Origin: Pseudo-nitzschia pungens
Lineage: Eukaryota; Bacillariophyta; Bacillariophyceae; Bacillariales; Bacillariaceae
NCBI GenBank assembly: GCA_037355855.1
Contig: CM074759.1
Coordinates: forward strand, 1,364,001 to 1,428,000
Reading direction: 5' to 3'
Length of the DNA: 64,000 nt
The notes beneath the pieces were generated by a model. That model made no database searches, was not told where the DNA came from, and was given only the letters and a program-made list of their open reading frames with translations. The stretch's first letter is position 1, and each line of letters opens with the position of its first letter. Position numbers and translations under genes: made by a program. Shown piece by piece: positions 43,701 through 53,672 of the stretch.

Positions 43701-45101
43701 ATGGCGTCTAAAGGAACCAAACAGAAACCCTTTACCTTCACTCGCGAGGACTGGCCGGAAGATGCCAGTGCTGTGAAGATGAGCATAGACTCCGAGAAAG
43801 GGGGAGTGGCCTTCAGTGACTATCTGAAGGTACTCACCGGCACTGAAAGACCGGAACTCTTCATCATCTGGAAGCGAGACTTTGACCAGAAAATTGTTAA
43901 CAACGAGAAACTCCAAGGAGACCAGAAACTGGATGTCCTCCAGAGAATCCTCTCCCTCGAGGCACTCTCTATTGTCCAGATGGTTCTGGGCCGGACTTAC
44001 TACGCCGAACCGGGGCACAAGGTCCACAGCAACCAGCTGATCCAACAGAAACTCCAAAGGATTGCACTGAGGGAACCAACCGAACCCCCCTCGGACAAAC
44101 CAAAGGAACCGGTGGCGGACACCGCCCCAACCGAGAACGACAACGCGACTGCTACGGCGGCGTCCGAACAAGAACCGGAACCCACCGTACTTGACGGTCC
44201 GGTCCCAAAGAAAAGGGTCTCAAGTACCCTCATCCAGTACTACCAAACCCAGGAGTACAGAAAGGATATCATTGAGGAGTGTATGCACGCCCTCAAGCTC
44301 AAAATCTTTGGCAATGACATGAATGGCAAACGGTCCTACATTCTGCTCCGGAGATTCATCCGGAACACGAAAATCGACATGAAACACGGTATTCGCTCAT
44401 GGGCAAACCGTATGGCCGAGCTACAGAGCTATCTACCCGATTGCCTCTGGGAGAGTGGCGCTGCAAACGGCACTGCACCATCCAGTTACTCGGAAGAGGA
44501 CATGAAGGAAATCCTAGATGCCAACATGACCCACTCCCAACGCGAGAAGCTGGAGCACATTAGTTGGGACGTCTACACCCACCCCTTTAACACCACCATC
44601 GACAAGCTCGAAAACTTGGAAATCACCATCCGGAACGAGGATGAACTCCGCAAACGCATCGCGGACCTTGAGAAACAAACCGGTGGCCCCACGAAGAACC
44701 CCAAGGCCGCATCTGGGGGAGGAAACGCGAAGTCTCCTGGCAAAAAGAAGCGCCCTATGGACAACAACAGCAACAAGCAATTGTGCAAAACCTGTGGCAA
44801 GGTCCACGCCGGCAAATGCTGGAAACTAACCGGAGGACCCTCCAAGAAGGGGAAATTCAACCGGGAAACCATCAACATGCTCAAGGAGCATTTTGTGGCA
44901 AAGGAAGACTCAGACAATGAGCAACATTCCAAACCCCACTGGGGAAGGAACCTATCGAACCACGAGTACTCCTACGTACTGGCCACGGCCCAAGCGGACC
45001 ACGAAGTCTCCGATGACGAGATCGACATCTCCGAACGGGAACTCAAAGAGTACAGAAGGAAGTACAGAAAGACCTTTAAAAAGAAAGGATCCCACAACTG
45101 A
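43701..45101 (+). CDS. gag: gag of the gypsy element
   Basis: 466 residues from ATG 43701 (accATGgcg). The N-terminal and central parts are capsid-like and helical, with an Ala/Thr/Glu-rich linker at about 130-165. Near residues 355-370 there is a compact zinc knuckle CKTCGKVHAGKC (C-x2-C-x3-H-x3-C) in a basic context, as expected for a nucleocapsid. The frame ends in a single UGA (45099-45101) that is followed at once, in the same frame, by the pol ATG. Confidence 0.88.
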   Translation: MASKGTKQKPFTFTREDWPEDASAVKMSIDSEKGGVAFSDYLKVLTGTERPELFIIWKRDFDQKIVNNEKLQGDQKLDVLQRILSLEALSIVQMVLGRTYYAEPGHKVHSNQLIQQKLQRIALREPTEPPSDKPKEPVADTAPTENDNATATAASEQEPEPTVLDGPVPKKRVSSTLIQYYQTQEYRKDIIEECMHALKLKIFGNDMNGKRSYILLRRFIRNTKIDMKHGIRSWANRMAELQSYLPDCLWESGAANGTAPSSYSEEDMKEILDANMTHSQREKLEHISWDVYTHPFNTTIDKLENLEITIRNEDELRKRIADLEKQTGGPTKNPKAASGGGNAKSPGKKKRPMDNNSNKQLCKTCGKVHAGKCWKLTGGPSKKGKFNRETINMLKEHFVAKEDSDNEQHSKPHWGRNLSNHEYSYVLATAQADHEVSDDEIDISERELKEYRRKYRKTFKKKGSHN

Positions 45102-48100
45102 ATGGCCTCTGATACCATCCACACCGGACCGCGCGTAATCAACCAATTCGCAGACGTCTGTGTGGAGGTATTGGACCACAAGGGAAGGGGGAGGATGCTC
45201 CGGGGCCTACTCGACTCCGGGTGCTCCAAATCCATCATACTAAGGCACTTTGTCGACCGAAGTCAACTAACGAACCGAGACCAAAGATCTGTCACCTATA
45301 ATACTTACGGGGGCAAGTTCCGAACCAAGTCTGCGGCTTCAGTGGGACTGAGGTTGATAGAATTTTCAAACTCCAAGACCATTAAATGGACCTTCCAAGT
45401 GGATGAATATCATCACCACGAGGAAGTACCCTATGACATGATCATAGGGTCAGACCTGATGGCACAATTGGGACTGGATATAAAATACAGTTCCCGGACA
45501 ATTGAATGGCAGGGCGACTCCATCCCCATGAAAGGGATGGGGGAGCTCTCTGACCCGGACAAATGTGAGGCAGTATTTTTTGCCAACACACAAAGTCCAA
45601 TCCTCCAACAAGAGGAAGAAAGGCAAGCCAAAATCCTGGATGCAGACTACTCCAAAGTCGATATAGACGCTATGGTCAATGACCTGGAGATTACAGACGC
45701 GTCCAAGGCAGCCTTGAAGAAAACGCTAAAGAAATTCCCAACACTCTTTGGAGGAGGATTGGGTCTTCTCAAAAACATAGAACCGGTGTCCATTGAGCTA
45801 CAACCAGGGGTCAAACCGGTCCGGCAGAGGTACTATTCTGTACCCTATGCCTTTGAACAAGCCCTCCGGAAGGAGATTACTAGGCTCTGCGATATTGGAG
45901 TCCTGGAAAAACTCCCTCACGATGATGACTCTCCATGGGCATCTCCTACTTTTTGCCAACCCAAAAAGACAGGGGATATTCGCGTTCTAACGGACTTCCG
46001 GAAGATGAATGCAGCCATCCAGAGGAAACCGTTTCCACTACCACGAATAGGGGAAACAATCCAACGGCTCCAGAAATTCCAATCAGCCACGGCACTGGAC
46101 TTATCCCAAGGCTATTATACAATCCCCATCTGCAAGGAGAGCCAAAAGATTTGCTCTACCATTCTACCATGGGGGAAGTATGCCTACAAGAGACTGGCAA
46201 TGGGAATCGCATGTGCGCCCGATATCTTCCAATCAGTCATGATGAACCTCCTCGGCGATCTGGACTACGTCCTTGTCTATATTGATGATATCCTAATCAT
46301 CCAGAGAGAAGGGGAATCTGAACAGGATCACCTCGACAAAATCGATACAGTCCTACAAAGACTGGATGACGCCGGCTTTCGAGCCAACCTCAGAAAATCC
46401 TTCTTCATGCAAAAAGAAGTGGAATATCTGGGATTTCTGTTAACAACAGAGGGCATTCAGCCCCAGCCAAAGAAACTGGAGGCGATGAAGCGTCTGGAAG
46501 CCCCCAAGAACACTAAGCAACTCAAGATGTTTCTTGGAATGGTAAATTTCTACCGGGACATGTGGAAGCGCCGCTCCCACATCCTAGCCCCCCTGAACAA
46601 ACTAGCAGGGAAAAAGGGAAAAATGAACTGGTACTGGGGCCCAGCAGAGCAGAAAGCTTTCATGGAGGCGAAGAGGATGCTCGCAGACGAAGCAAAGCTT
46701 GCATTCCCAGACTTTACGAAACCATTTCATCTCTACTCAGACGCCAGCGACAGGCAACTGGGAGCAACTGTATGCCAAGATGGCAAGCCCCTTGGTTTCT
46801 ACACCCGGAAGCTGAACTCGGCGCAGCTCAACTACACGGTTGGAGAAAAAGAACTCCTGGGCATAGTAGAAGGGCTAAAGGCGTTCGAAGGAATCCTACG
46901 AGGACAAGAGGTGATTATCCACACAGACCACCTAAACCTACTGTATCAGCAGATGCCGACGCAGAGAATGGTCCGGTGGAGACTCCTCATGGAGGAGTTC
47001 CACCCGGTAGTCAAGCATGTGGCTGGCAAAGACAACGATGCAGCAGATGCACTATCACGACTGGATATTACGGATGACCCAGCAGATACGGTGGAATGGC
47101 TACCGCCGAATAAGCCCCTCACCTACGCGGATGAGGAAGAGCACCTCCGGCAACTCCTATTCCCGCTTGGAGAAGCGCCGGAAGAATTCCAGGGCAATAG
47201 TGCATTCCCACTTGCACCGGACATGATTCAGTTCTACCAGCAAAAGGACACAGGAATCATGAGTGCTCTGGAAAAAGACAATCGACTAACCACCAAAATG
47301 GTGGAAGGTTACAACCTAATCCACAAAGAAGGAAAGATTCTGATTCCCGACAAACTCAAGGACAGAGTCATGGAATGGTACCACAGCATGTTGGTCCATC
47401 CCGGAGAAAAGAGAATGGAACAGAGCATACGCTCGGTGTTCACCTGGAAAGGCCTACGAAAGGACGTTCAGGATCTCTGTAAACACTGTCACACGTGCCA
47501 GATGTTCAAAAAGAGTGGCCGGAAGAAGTATGGACTACTACCGGAGAAAGCAGTGGAAGTCACCAAATGGCAGAGGGTCAATGTGGACCTCTGGGGACCT
47601 GCAACTGTCCACAACAAAAATGGTAAAGACTACCACATCCATGTCCTCACCATGGTGGACCCAGTGACCGGATGGTTTGAACTGGCTCACCTGAAGGACT
47701 CCCCAAATGCAGCAGAAACTCAACGATTGTTGGACAGTACCTGGCTAGCAAGATATCCTCGACCAAAAGAAATCGGATTCGATGGTGGAAGTGAGTTCAA
47801 AGCAGAGTTCCAAGAGCTCTGTGACAACATGGGGATGAAAAGAAAACCCAGTGGCGCCTGGAACCCACAATCCAACTCAGTGCTGGAGAGAATCCACCAG
47901 GTCCTGAAGGACTGCCTGTTGTCCTTTAACCTGGAACAAAGAGACCTCCACGAGAAGGACCCCTTTGAGGAGTTCACTACCAAGGCGGCCTATGCTATTC
48001 GAAGCGCCATCCATACAACTCTGGGGTATTCCCCAGCACAACTGGTGTTCGGACGGGATATGTTCATGCCTGTGAACTTCCCAGTGGATTGGGAAGCAAT

Positions 48101-48368
48101 CCAAGCAAGGAAACAAAAGAGTATCCACAAGAGTAATGTCCGGGAGAATCAGAAGAGGATTCCCCATGTCTATAAGGAAGGAGACTATGTCACCCTGGAA
48201 AGGAAGGGCATTGTTCCGAAACTATCCTTCCCACGACAAGGACCTTACAAGGTGATCAAGGCCCATAACAATGGAACTGTAACTATTGAAACTGCTCCCT
48301 TTGTAACCGACCGGGTTAACATTAGGAGAGTACACCCCTATTATTGCAGGGATCCTATTAAATCGTAA
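45102..48368 (+). CDS. pol: pol of the gypsy element (PR-RT-RH-INT)
   Basis: 1088 residues. In order: aspartic protease with DSG at residues 38-40 (LLDSGCSKSI); reverse transcriptase with the active-site YIDD at 393-396; RNase H (HLYSDASDRQLGA, then YTVGEKELLGIVEGL); and integrase with an HHCC zinc finger (CKHCHTCQ). The integrase triad is Asp829, Asp894 and Glu929, the last two 35 apart (DD35E). A GPY/F-like module (RQGPYKVIKAHNNGTV) lies at the C-terminus; no chromodomain is visible. The start ATG abuts the gag stop in the same frame, so pol is made either by UGA readthrough or by re-initiation. Confidence 0.93.
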   Translation: MASDTIHTGPRVINQFADVCVEVLDHKGRGRMLRGLLDSGCSKSIILRHFVDRSQLTNRDQRSVTYNTYGGKFRTKSAASVGLRLIEFSNSKTIKWTFQVDEYHHHEEVPYDMIIGSDLMAQLGLDIKYSSRTIEWQGDSIPMKGMGELSDPDKCEAVFFANTQSPILQQEEERQAKILDADYSKVDIDAMVNDLEITDASKAALKKTLKKFPTLFGGGLGLLKNIEPVSIELQPGVKPVRQRYYSVPYAFEQALRKEITRLCDIGVLEKLPHDDDSPWASPTFCQPKKTGDIRVLTDFRKMNAAIQRKPFPLPRIGETIQRLQKFQSATALDLSQGYYTIPICKESQKICSTILPWGKYAYKRLAMGIACAPDIFQSVMMNLLGDLDYVLVYIDDILIIQREGESEQDHLDKIDTVLQRLDDAGFRANLRKSFFMQKEVEYLGFLLTTEGIQPQPKKLEAMKRLEAPKNTKQLKMFLGMVNFYRDMWKRRSHILAPLNKLAGKKGKMNWYWGPAEQKAFMEAKRMLADEAKLAFPDFTKPFHLYSDASDRQLGATVCQDGKPLGFYTRKLNSAQLNYTVGEKELLGIVEGLKAFEGILRGQEVIIHTDHLNLLYQQMPTQRMVRWRLLMEEFHPVVKHVAGKDNDAADALSRLDITDDPADTVEWLPPNKPLTYADEEEHLRQLLFPLGEAPEEFQGNSAFPLAPDMIQFYQQKDTGIMSALEKDNRLTTKMVEGYNLIHKEGKILIPDKLKDRVMEWYHSMLVHPGEKRMEQSIRSVFTWKGLRKDVQDLCKHCHTCQMFKKSGRKKYGLLPEKAVEVTKWQRVNVDLWGPATVHNKNGKDYHIHVLTMVDPVTGWFELAHLKDSPNAAETQRLLDSTWLARYPRPKEIGFDGGSEFKAEFQELCDNMGMKRKPSGAWNPQSNSVLERIHQVLKDCLLSFNLEQRDLHEKDPFEEFTTKAAYAIRSAIHTTLGYSPAQLVFGRDMFMPVNFPVDWEAIQARKQKSIHKSNVRENQKRIPHVYKEGDYVTLERKGIVPKLSFPRQGPYKVIKAHNNGTVTIETAPFVTDRVNIRRVHPYYCRDPIKS

Positions 48369-48386
48369 CAGTACCATGGAGGAGTA

Positions 48387-48574
48387 TGCCGTGCACCAAA
48401 ATACAGTCACGAGTCCACTCGGGACTGGATTAAGGATAAGGATAAAAGAATCAGCGAGCCGACAGAATCGCTGATTCAGAGGGCTCTTAGAACTGTAGCA
48501 AATAGACTAACCAATAGAGCTCACAATTTGCATATCACTACTATTCTAATCACTAGTAGACCCGGGGTATGGCA
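48387..48574 (+). repeat. 3' LTR (188 bp)
   Basis: Same sequence as the 5' LTR, followed directly by the target duplication GGTAT. Confidence 0.95.
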
Positions 48575-48579
48575 GGTAT

Positions 48580-49872
48580 GCAGAACTGGTACAATTCCTA
48601 CACAAGGACCTAGCACATTTGCTGACAGCCTGACCATTAGCATCCTTCATAGCATCATATTGAACATCTTTACAATGGCTCTATCCATTTTTTATCCTGC
48701 TGCTGTCTTACCAGTACTCTGTAACTCATTTTCATTGAAGCCTTCAAATTTTAACACAATAGGAGTACTACTAGTCATGTTCAAGGCATGGGATGGTTGT
48801 GTGCTTAGAGGTACACATTGGGAAACTTTTCTAAATGCACAAAATTGCAATCTGAAGTTCATCATCCCTTGATAAGGATTTTTCATTAAAATGCTGAACT
48901 TCTTGTAAATGACTAAGATTCTTATTGGATCCATTTTCATTGCTAGTACTAGGTGAAACATCTTTGCTATGTTTTTCATCAGTGTACCTTAACATGAGAA
49001 AACATATGCACTCTTCATAATACAGTCTGGCAAAAGAAAACAATGTTTGAAATCATATATTCATCATTTGCTACAGTTGATGTATGGAGGCGTTGAAAAG
49101 AAAATTCTGAAGCTAACTCTTAACTCTTGAAAAATTCGGAATTCTGCTGCACTTCTTCTAAAATTGTGAAGTCCTAGCTTGCTTGCCAAAAGACACATTG
49201 ACTCAATTTCTTGTCATTCTTTGTTTGTTGGCTGGAGCTGAAAGCATTTTCGTCGATTCATTTTATGGCTATTTATGTATCCTGGCAAGCAATGAAACAT
49301 CTATGCAGACAAAGGGTAACAAAGAAGGACAGCAGCAGTACGGTATATACGGTAAACCTTATATAACAATCGGCGTTCATCAAGCATTTTTTTTTTCCGA
49401 CATGTAACCTACAATTCCAGCAATCTCTGAATAAAAGAGGTTCGTCTGATCATTTTGTTGATTTTTAATGTTGACATGCTTTTTTTCTTTCTTTCCAAAG
49501 TACAGGTTTCCAAGATCAACAATGATTGAATGTTAATGCACCACTATTTTTGTCGTTTTTTTTGGATCTTTCGAGACCGAGCAGGGGGTATTTGTCAACG
49601 GCATGGTCTTTAGAAAAGCACCACACGTACTAATCTTACTATTTCTGATTTTTTTAAAAAAAGAGATCCCGCTACGATCTCGACGATACACAAGCACAGC
49701 TACTCGTACCCAATAGATAGATCCGCTTCGATCTTTCCGAGACCACAACGGAGATGGTAGAAAATATCGAGGTTGCATTACTCCAGTAGTACAAGTACAA
49801 CACCATAGATCGAAACAACAACAACAACTACTAGAAATTAGCCAGCCAGCGCACGCACGACACTACTATTAG
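48580..49872. other. intergenic, no supported gene
   Basis: AT-rich region downstream of the retrotransposon with only short frames lacking family similarity. The last part (about 49600-49870) is the 3' flank of the NDUFAF6 gene. Confidence 0.5.
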
Positions 49873-51192
49873 CTAAAAGACCCCGGTCAACCACGTCCTC
49901 CCCAGCAATGCCAAAATGGTCATGTTGTCGTGTTCCAGCAACGCGTCGTCGAAAATGTCGTAATCGGCTTTTTCCAGTTTCGACAAGTAGTGCATCGCGG
50001 GTATCACCGGGAGAAAGCAGGTTCGGGCCCGTTTCGGAACGTTGCTCTGTAGCTCCCGGGCTTGTGCGAGGTGCGAAAACGCGAGGCCGCAGATTTCTTC
50101 CACCGCGTCCCGGAGCTGCCTTCGCTCCTCCTCGTTCAATTGATTGTGCGGGTTGGTCACCTCGTTTTTGTCGTCGTCGTCGTCGTCGTCGTCCACGAGG
50201 CTGCAGTGATTGGTGTAGATCAGTTTGTCGTAGGGAAAGCCGGCCGGAAGGACGTCCATGGGGATCGAGCACTCCTCCCGGATCAGCCGGAACCGGATTC
50301 CCCGGAGCGCCGTCACCAGCCCGATGCCGATTCCCGCGTGTTGCGCCACCATGTCGACCGACTCGTCCCGGACGTCTACCGTCTCGAGCGTCAGGTAGAG
50401 GAGGCTGGAAAAGATGCTGTCGGCGTACTCGATCATCTCCGTTGTTGTTTCGGGTTGCTTGTGGTGCAGGTCTTTCTCCCGGGCCTCCGACAAGCGCTCC
50501 AGAAACCGTCTCGTCAGCTTCTTGTCGTGGACCGCGTGGTGCAGGACCCGAACGATGGGATTCTTCAGGTACGAGTCGGCCAGTGTGTCCGATACCGAGA
50601 ACGGGGCGTAATCCGCGCTCCTCGGGGCCTGTTGTTGTTTTTGTTGTTGCTGCTGCTGCTGCCGAGGATCCTCGTAGATCCGACCCAGGGCGTCCCACCA
50701 CCACTGGATGCGCACCTGGAGGGCGACGTTCGGGCCGCTGCCATCCCCTCCCGTGGGTGGTTGTTTCTGGGTGCTCCCGTCCTTGATGGAAGCCAGTTCC
50801 ACGTTCCAGGCCCGGATCGCGAAATAGGCCTTTCGGGCATCGGACGGCATCAAAAGACCGCACAGATAGGATTCCCGGTCCCGATTCTGGACCAGATCGA
50901 CGCAGTATCGGAAGTCCTTGGCGGAAAGGCTCGGTGCAACGGGGGTTGCGGTGTCGGAGGCAAACCGCCGGCGAGTCGTCTTGGGAAGCGATTGCAGAGA
51001 CGAGTGGCGGTGGGTTCGAGCGCCGCAACCGTCCGTGCGTCGAGATGCCAGCAGGAGATGCGACGACGCAAAAGACGAGTGGTATCGGTGGCGCTGATCC
51101 CCGAGCGAGACGACGGCACCGGCGTTCCGTATGCGGCCCACCCGCACGGCATTCCTGCTGTTGCCGATGACGAGTCTCCCGTGCCAACTCAT
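49873..51192 (-). CDS. NDUFAF6: NDUFAF6-like complex I assembly factor
   Basis: 439 residues from ATG 51192, the first in-frame ATG. The N-terminal 95 residues are Arg/Ser-rich with few acids, a mitochondrial presequence type. The rest is the squalene/phytoene-synthase-like fold of NDUFAF6: FRYCVDLVQNRDRESYLCGL, AYFAIRAWNVELASIKD, IQWWWDALGRIYEDP, YADSIFSSLLYLTLETV, GIGLVTALRGIRFRL and LPVIPAMHYLSKLEKADYDI. The Asp-rich prenyl-binding motifs of true phytoene synthases are not conserved, as in other NDUFAF6 proteins. The family is needed for assembly of mitochondrial complex I. Odd features are a Gln-rich insert and an eight-residue Asp run, both triplet expansions. Confidence 0.88.
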   Translation of the reverse strand: MSWHGRLVIGNSRNAVRVGRIRNAGAVVSLGDQRHRYHSSFASSHLLLASRRTDGCGARTHRHSSLQSLPKTTRRRFASDTATPVAPSLSAKDFRYCVDLVQNRDRESYLCGLLMPSDARKAYFAIRAWNVELASIKDGSTQKQPPTGGDGSGPNVALQVRIQWWWDALGRIYEDPRQQQQQQQKQQQAPRSADYAPFSVSDTLADSYLKNPIVRVLHHAVHDKKLTRRFLERLSEAREKDLHHKQPETTTEMIEYADSIFSSLLYLTLETVDVRDESVDMVAQHAGIGIGLVTALRGIRFRLIREECSIPMDVLPAGFPYDKLIYTNHCSLVDDDDDDDDKNEVTNPHNQLNEEERRQLRDAVEEICGLAFSHLAQARELQSNVPKRARTCFLPVIPAMHYLSKLEKADYDIFDDALLEHDNMTILALLGRTWLTGVF

Positions 51193-51398
51193 GCTAAGAC
51201 TGAGGACAACCGAATCCGATTCAAAACGTATTGGTGTATCAGGAGATTCCGAAGCGTCGTCACGACAAATAATGGTCACCACCGAGATCCTCGGAAGGTT
51301 CGGTTGATGTGTTGGTTCCTCCGAAGTTCCAAGTTTTTGAATCAAATTCGCCGTGGCAAATCGCAATAATTTTTTAACGTACCGTAAGATCCTTATTG

Positions 51399-52092
51399 TA
51401 CCCGTCAAAAACTAAAATGAATCACGTTTACCATAATGAATCACGTCGAGTGACAGCATCTTTGCTTTTTGGAATATCTCCTTGCATACACCACCTCTGT
51501 TCAAAGTAAAGACATCGTCTGTTAGCTAACACTCTACTCTACAATGCTCTATATTTACTTTTAAACAATCTTGCTTATTCTTCCCTTAGTAAGCTCCAGA
51601 ATACAGAAATTGGGCCAAAAATTGTGTGTTTTTGAGTGACAGCATCGAGCCGGCATGGTTTTCCAGGTTTTCCAGCTTGCGCGCAGTAAAAAGAACATGA
51701 TATGCGCGCATAGCAAAAAACAGAACTCATTTTTTTCGTTTCGTTTCGAATTCAGTTTTTTGTTCAACATGCTGTCACTCGGCGTGTAGAAAATGTAGAT
51801 GCTGTCACTCGATCGTATGGTCCCGTGTAGAAAATGTACCAGTGTCTACATTTACCATGATGGATCAATTTTTGGCCATTTTTTGAAAAAACCACTAACT
51901 ACAGGGGGCCAAAGCTATGGATGTAAGTCACTGATTTCAACAGGAGTTGTTGCAAACAGTCGGTTTATAGTGTTTACGAATAGGTTGTAACTTTCGTTGA
52001 GGAGGTTTCCATTACTGGGAGGAGGTATTTGGTCAGATAGTGAGGCAACAATCTGTCACTCCGACGTGATTCATTTTAGTTTTTCACGGGTA
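51399..52092. mobile_element. TA-flanked MITE (Tc1/mariner-like)
   Basis: The element 51401-52090 (690 bp) begins CCCGTCAAAAACTAAAATGA and ends with a near-perfect complement (about 27 bp with one substitution and one indel). It is flanked by TA on both sides, as for Tc1/mariner-type insertion. Inside, GAGTGACAGCATC occurs twice at the left (51450, 51634) and inverted copies occur at the right (51769, 51799). No coding capacity. It lies 207 bp upstream of the NDUFAF6 start. Confidence 0.7.
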
Positions 52093-52649
52093 CCGGCACT
52101 CACGACGATCTTCGATGGAAGGCAGTCTCCTTCGTTGTGATCGTGAGTGACTACCCGTATTACCGGTACGTAAAAAATAACGTACGTAATATCATGCCCA
52201 CAGTCATTTCCTCGATGTACGATACATACGGTAGGTAACTTAGGGTAACCTTACTCGTACTATACGACGAAGGAAAGTTGTACTTCTTGATTCTCTCTCG
52301 TCAAAAAATCAGAATTCTTCATTTTTTCATTGCATTTCCCAAAATTCCTGTGGGTCGCGCGACATTTTTTCAGAAAATAAATATTTTTGTAAGAAAATAT
52401 TGGAGTCCAGAAACGACAACTCACGAGGAAGGACGTCATCGATCTTCAATGATCACATTTTCTATTTTCGGAGCATTCCATTGGCACCAACAACAATAAG
52501 AAAGAAAAGGTTGACACTGGCTGTTACTCGTACTGATCGAGAACTGCACAAAAAAAGAAACAACCGACACCGCTTGCAATCGAATCGAATACGAATACGA
52601 ATACGAATACGAATACAAATACAGTACTTACTGTTACCAAAGAAAAACC
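52093..52649. other. upstream region of the lumen-protein gene
   Basis: AT-rich with GTACGTAA and GGTAACCTTACTCGTA motifs near 52165-52260 and a (ATACGA)n run at 52587-52615 just before the start codon. No other gene seen. Confidence 0.5.
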
Positions 52650-53494
52650 ATGAAGTCGTCTCTTTCGTTCGCGTGCCTCGCCCTGACCGCCCTCGTCGGC
52701 GAGGCCTTTGTGCTGCCGGGTCCGGAACACTCCGCCGGAACAATCCACACAACCGCGCTCCAACTCGGGGCCGACGAAGCGGAAACGGGTCGGCGCGGAT
52801 TCCTGAGCACCAGCCTGGTCGGCATCGCGGCAGCCACCCTGTCCCCCGAGATGGCTTCCGCCGCCCCCAAGCAGGAGGACATCGACAAGGCCAACGTAAT
52901 CAAGGGATACCAGAGACTCCAGTACCTCCTCGACAACTGGGAAAAGGAAACCACCGTGTGCGGAATGGGCGGCGACAAGCTGGAGGTCTCCTGCGATCGC
53001 ACGCCGCTCAAGGTGATGGACTACCTGGGATTCAAGTCCACGACGGATCCGCTCTACAAGGGCGAGAAGACGCTGCGACGCCTGTACGAGATCGCGCCCG
53101 CCAGCCGGGACACGGACTTTATCGACGCCGTGGAGGTCTTTAGCGAGAACGCCGAGGAAGCCTCGAGCATGGCCTTTGTGTCGAGTTGGGGGGAAGCGAA
53201 CCCGGGTGCGTTCCGTTTGCGTTTGCGTTTGCGTTTGTGTTTGTGGAGGAGCATCCCTGTCGTTGCTGCATTTTGTTTCTTGTTCGTTTCGTGGTTTGTT
53301 TCGTCGTTGCGGCGGTGTGGGTGTTTTCCATAGAATGGTGTCTCATATGAGTGTATCCCGCTTGATGTTGCGCAGGGGGTGGAAAGGATCGTGTGGAGCT
53401 CTTCATCGAGCGAGCAAAGAAAAACGTTATAGCTTCTCGAAACAGTTTGAAGACAGTGATCGATATCCTGGAATTGGATGCAACCAAGAAATAA
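52650..53494 (+). CDS. thylakoid lumen protein, MPH2/PsbQ-like, Tat-targeted
   Basis: Exons 52650-53205 and 53376-53494 (224 residues); the 170-bp intron is GT-AG. The N-terminus is tripartite. A signal peptide ending GEA|FVLPG (ASAFAP-like) and a transit stretch are followed by a twin-arginine thylakoid signal GRRGFLSTSLVGIAAATLSP ending in ASA. The mature part is helical: IKGYQRLQYLLDNWEKETT, CDRTPLKVMDYLGFKSTTDP, EEASSMAFVSSWGEANPG and FIERAKKNVIASRNSL. It resembles the plant lumen protein MPH2 (16.5 kDa) and the PsbQ fold, which act at photosystem II under high light; the exact orthology is my inference. The intron has a GTTTGC hexamer repeat next to the donor. Confidence 0.8.
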
Positions 53495-53672
53495 TTCTAC
53501 AATTCTGCTACAGTACACGCATGGTTTTTGACATTCCCTCTGGACTTTTTTATACCATAATTGATTTATTAAAATACAGTGATGCAATAGAACAATTCTA
53601 AACTTTTCAGGTTGCAAAATGAAACGCCCCTCGAACCTTTCATCGGACGAATGAATCGGCATCTTTCGTGAC

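Larger units (their letters stand above)
42762..48579 (+). mobile_element. complete Ty3/gypsy LTR retrotransposon
   Basis: The element 42767-48574 (5808 bp) has two 188-bp LTRs starting TG and ending CA and a 5-bp target duplication GGTAT (42762-42766 and 48575-48579). The order gag, protease, reverse transcriptase, RNase H, integrase is that of Ty3/gypsy; diatom members have been called GyDi. Both reading frames are open throughout, and the LTRs read identical base by base, so insertion is recent and the copy could be active. A short purine tract GGAGGAG (48378-48384) lies just before the right LTR. Confidence 0.93.

Noticed and set aside
50062..51369. Plus-strand open frame (435 residues) and another minus frame over 49838-51187
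   Set aside because: Both overlap the well-supported NDUFAF6 frame and have no recognisable domains.
52750..53205. Calling the lumen protein PsbQ outright
   Set aside because: Its Tat signal and helical pattern fit, but the conserved strings look closer to MPH2-type lumen proteins; only a broad assignment is justified.
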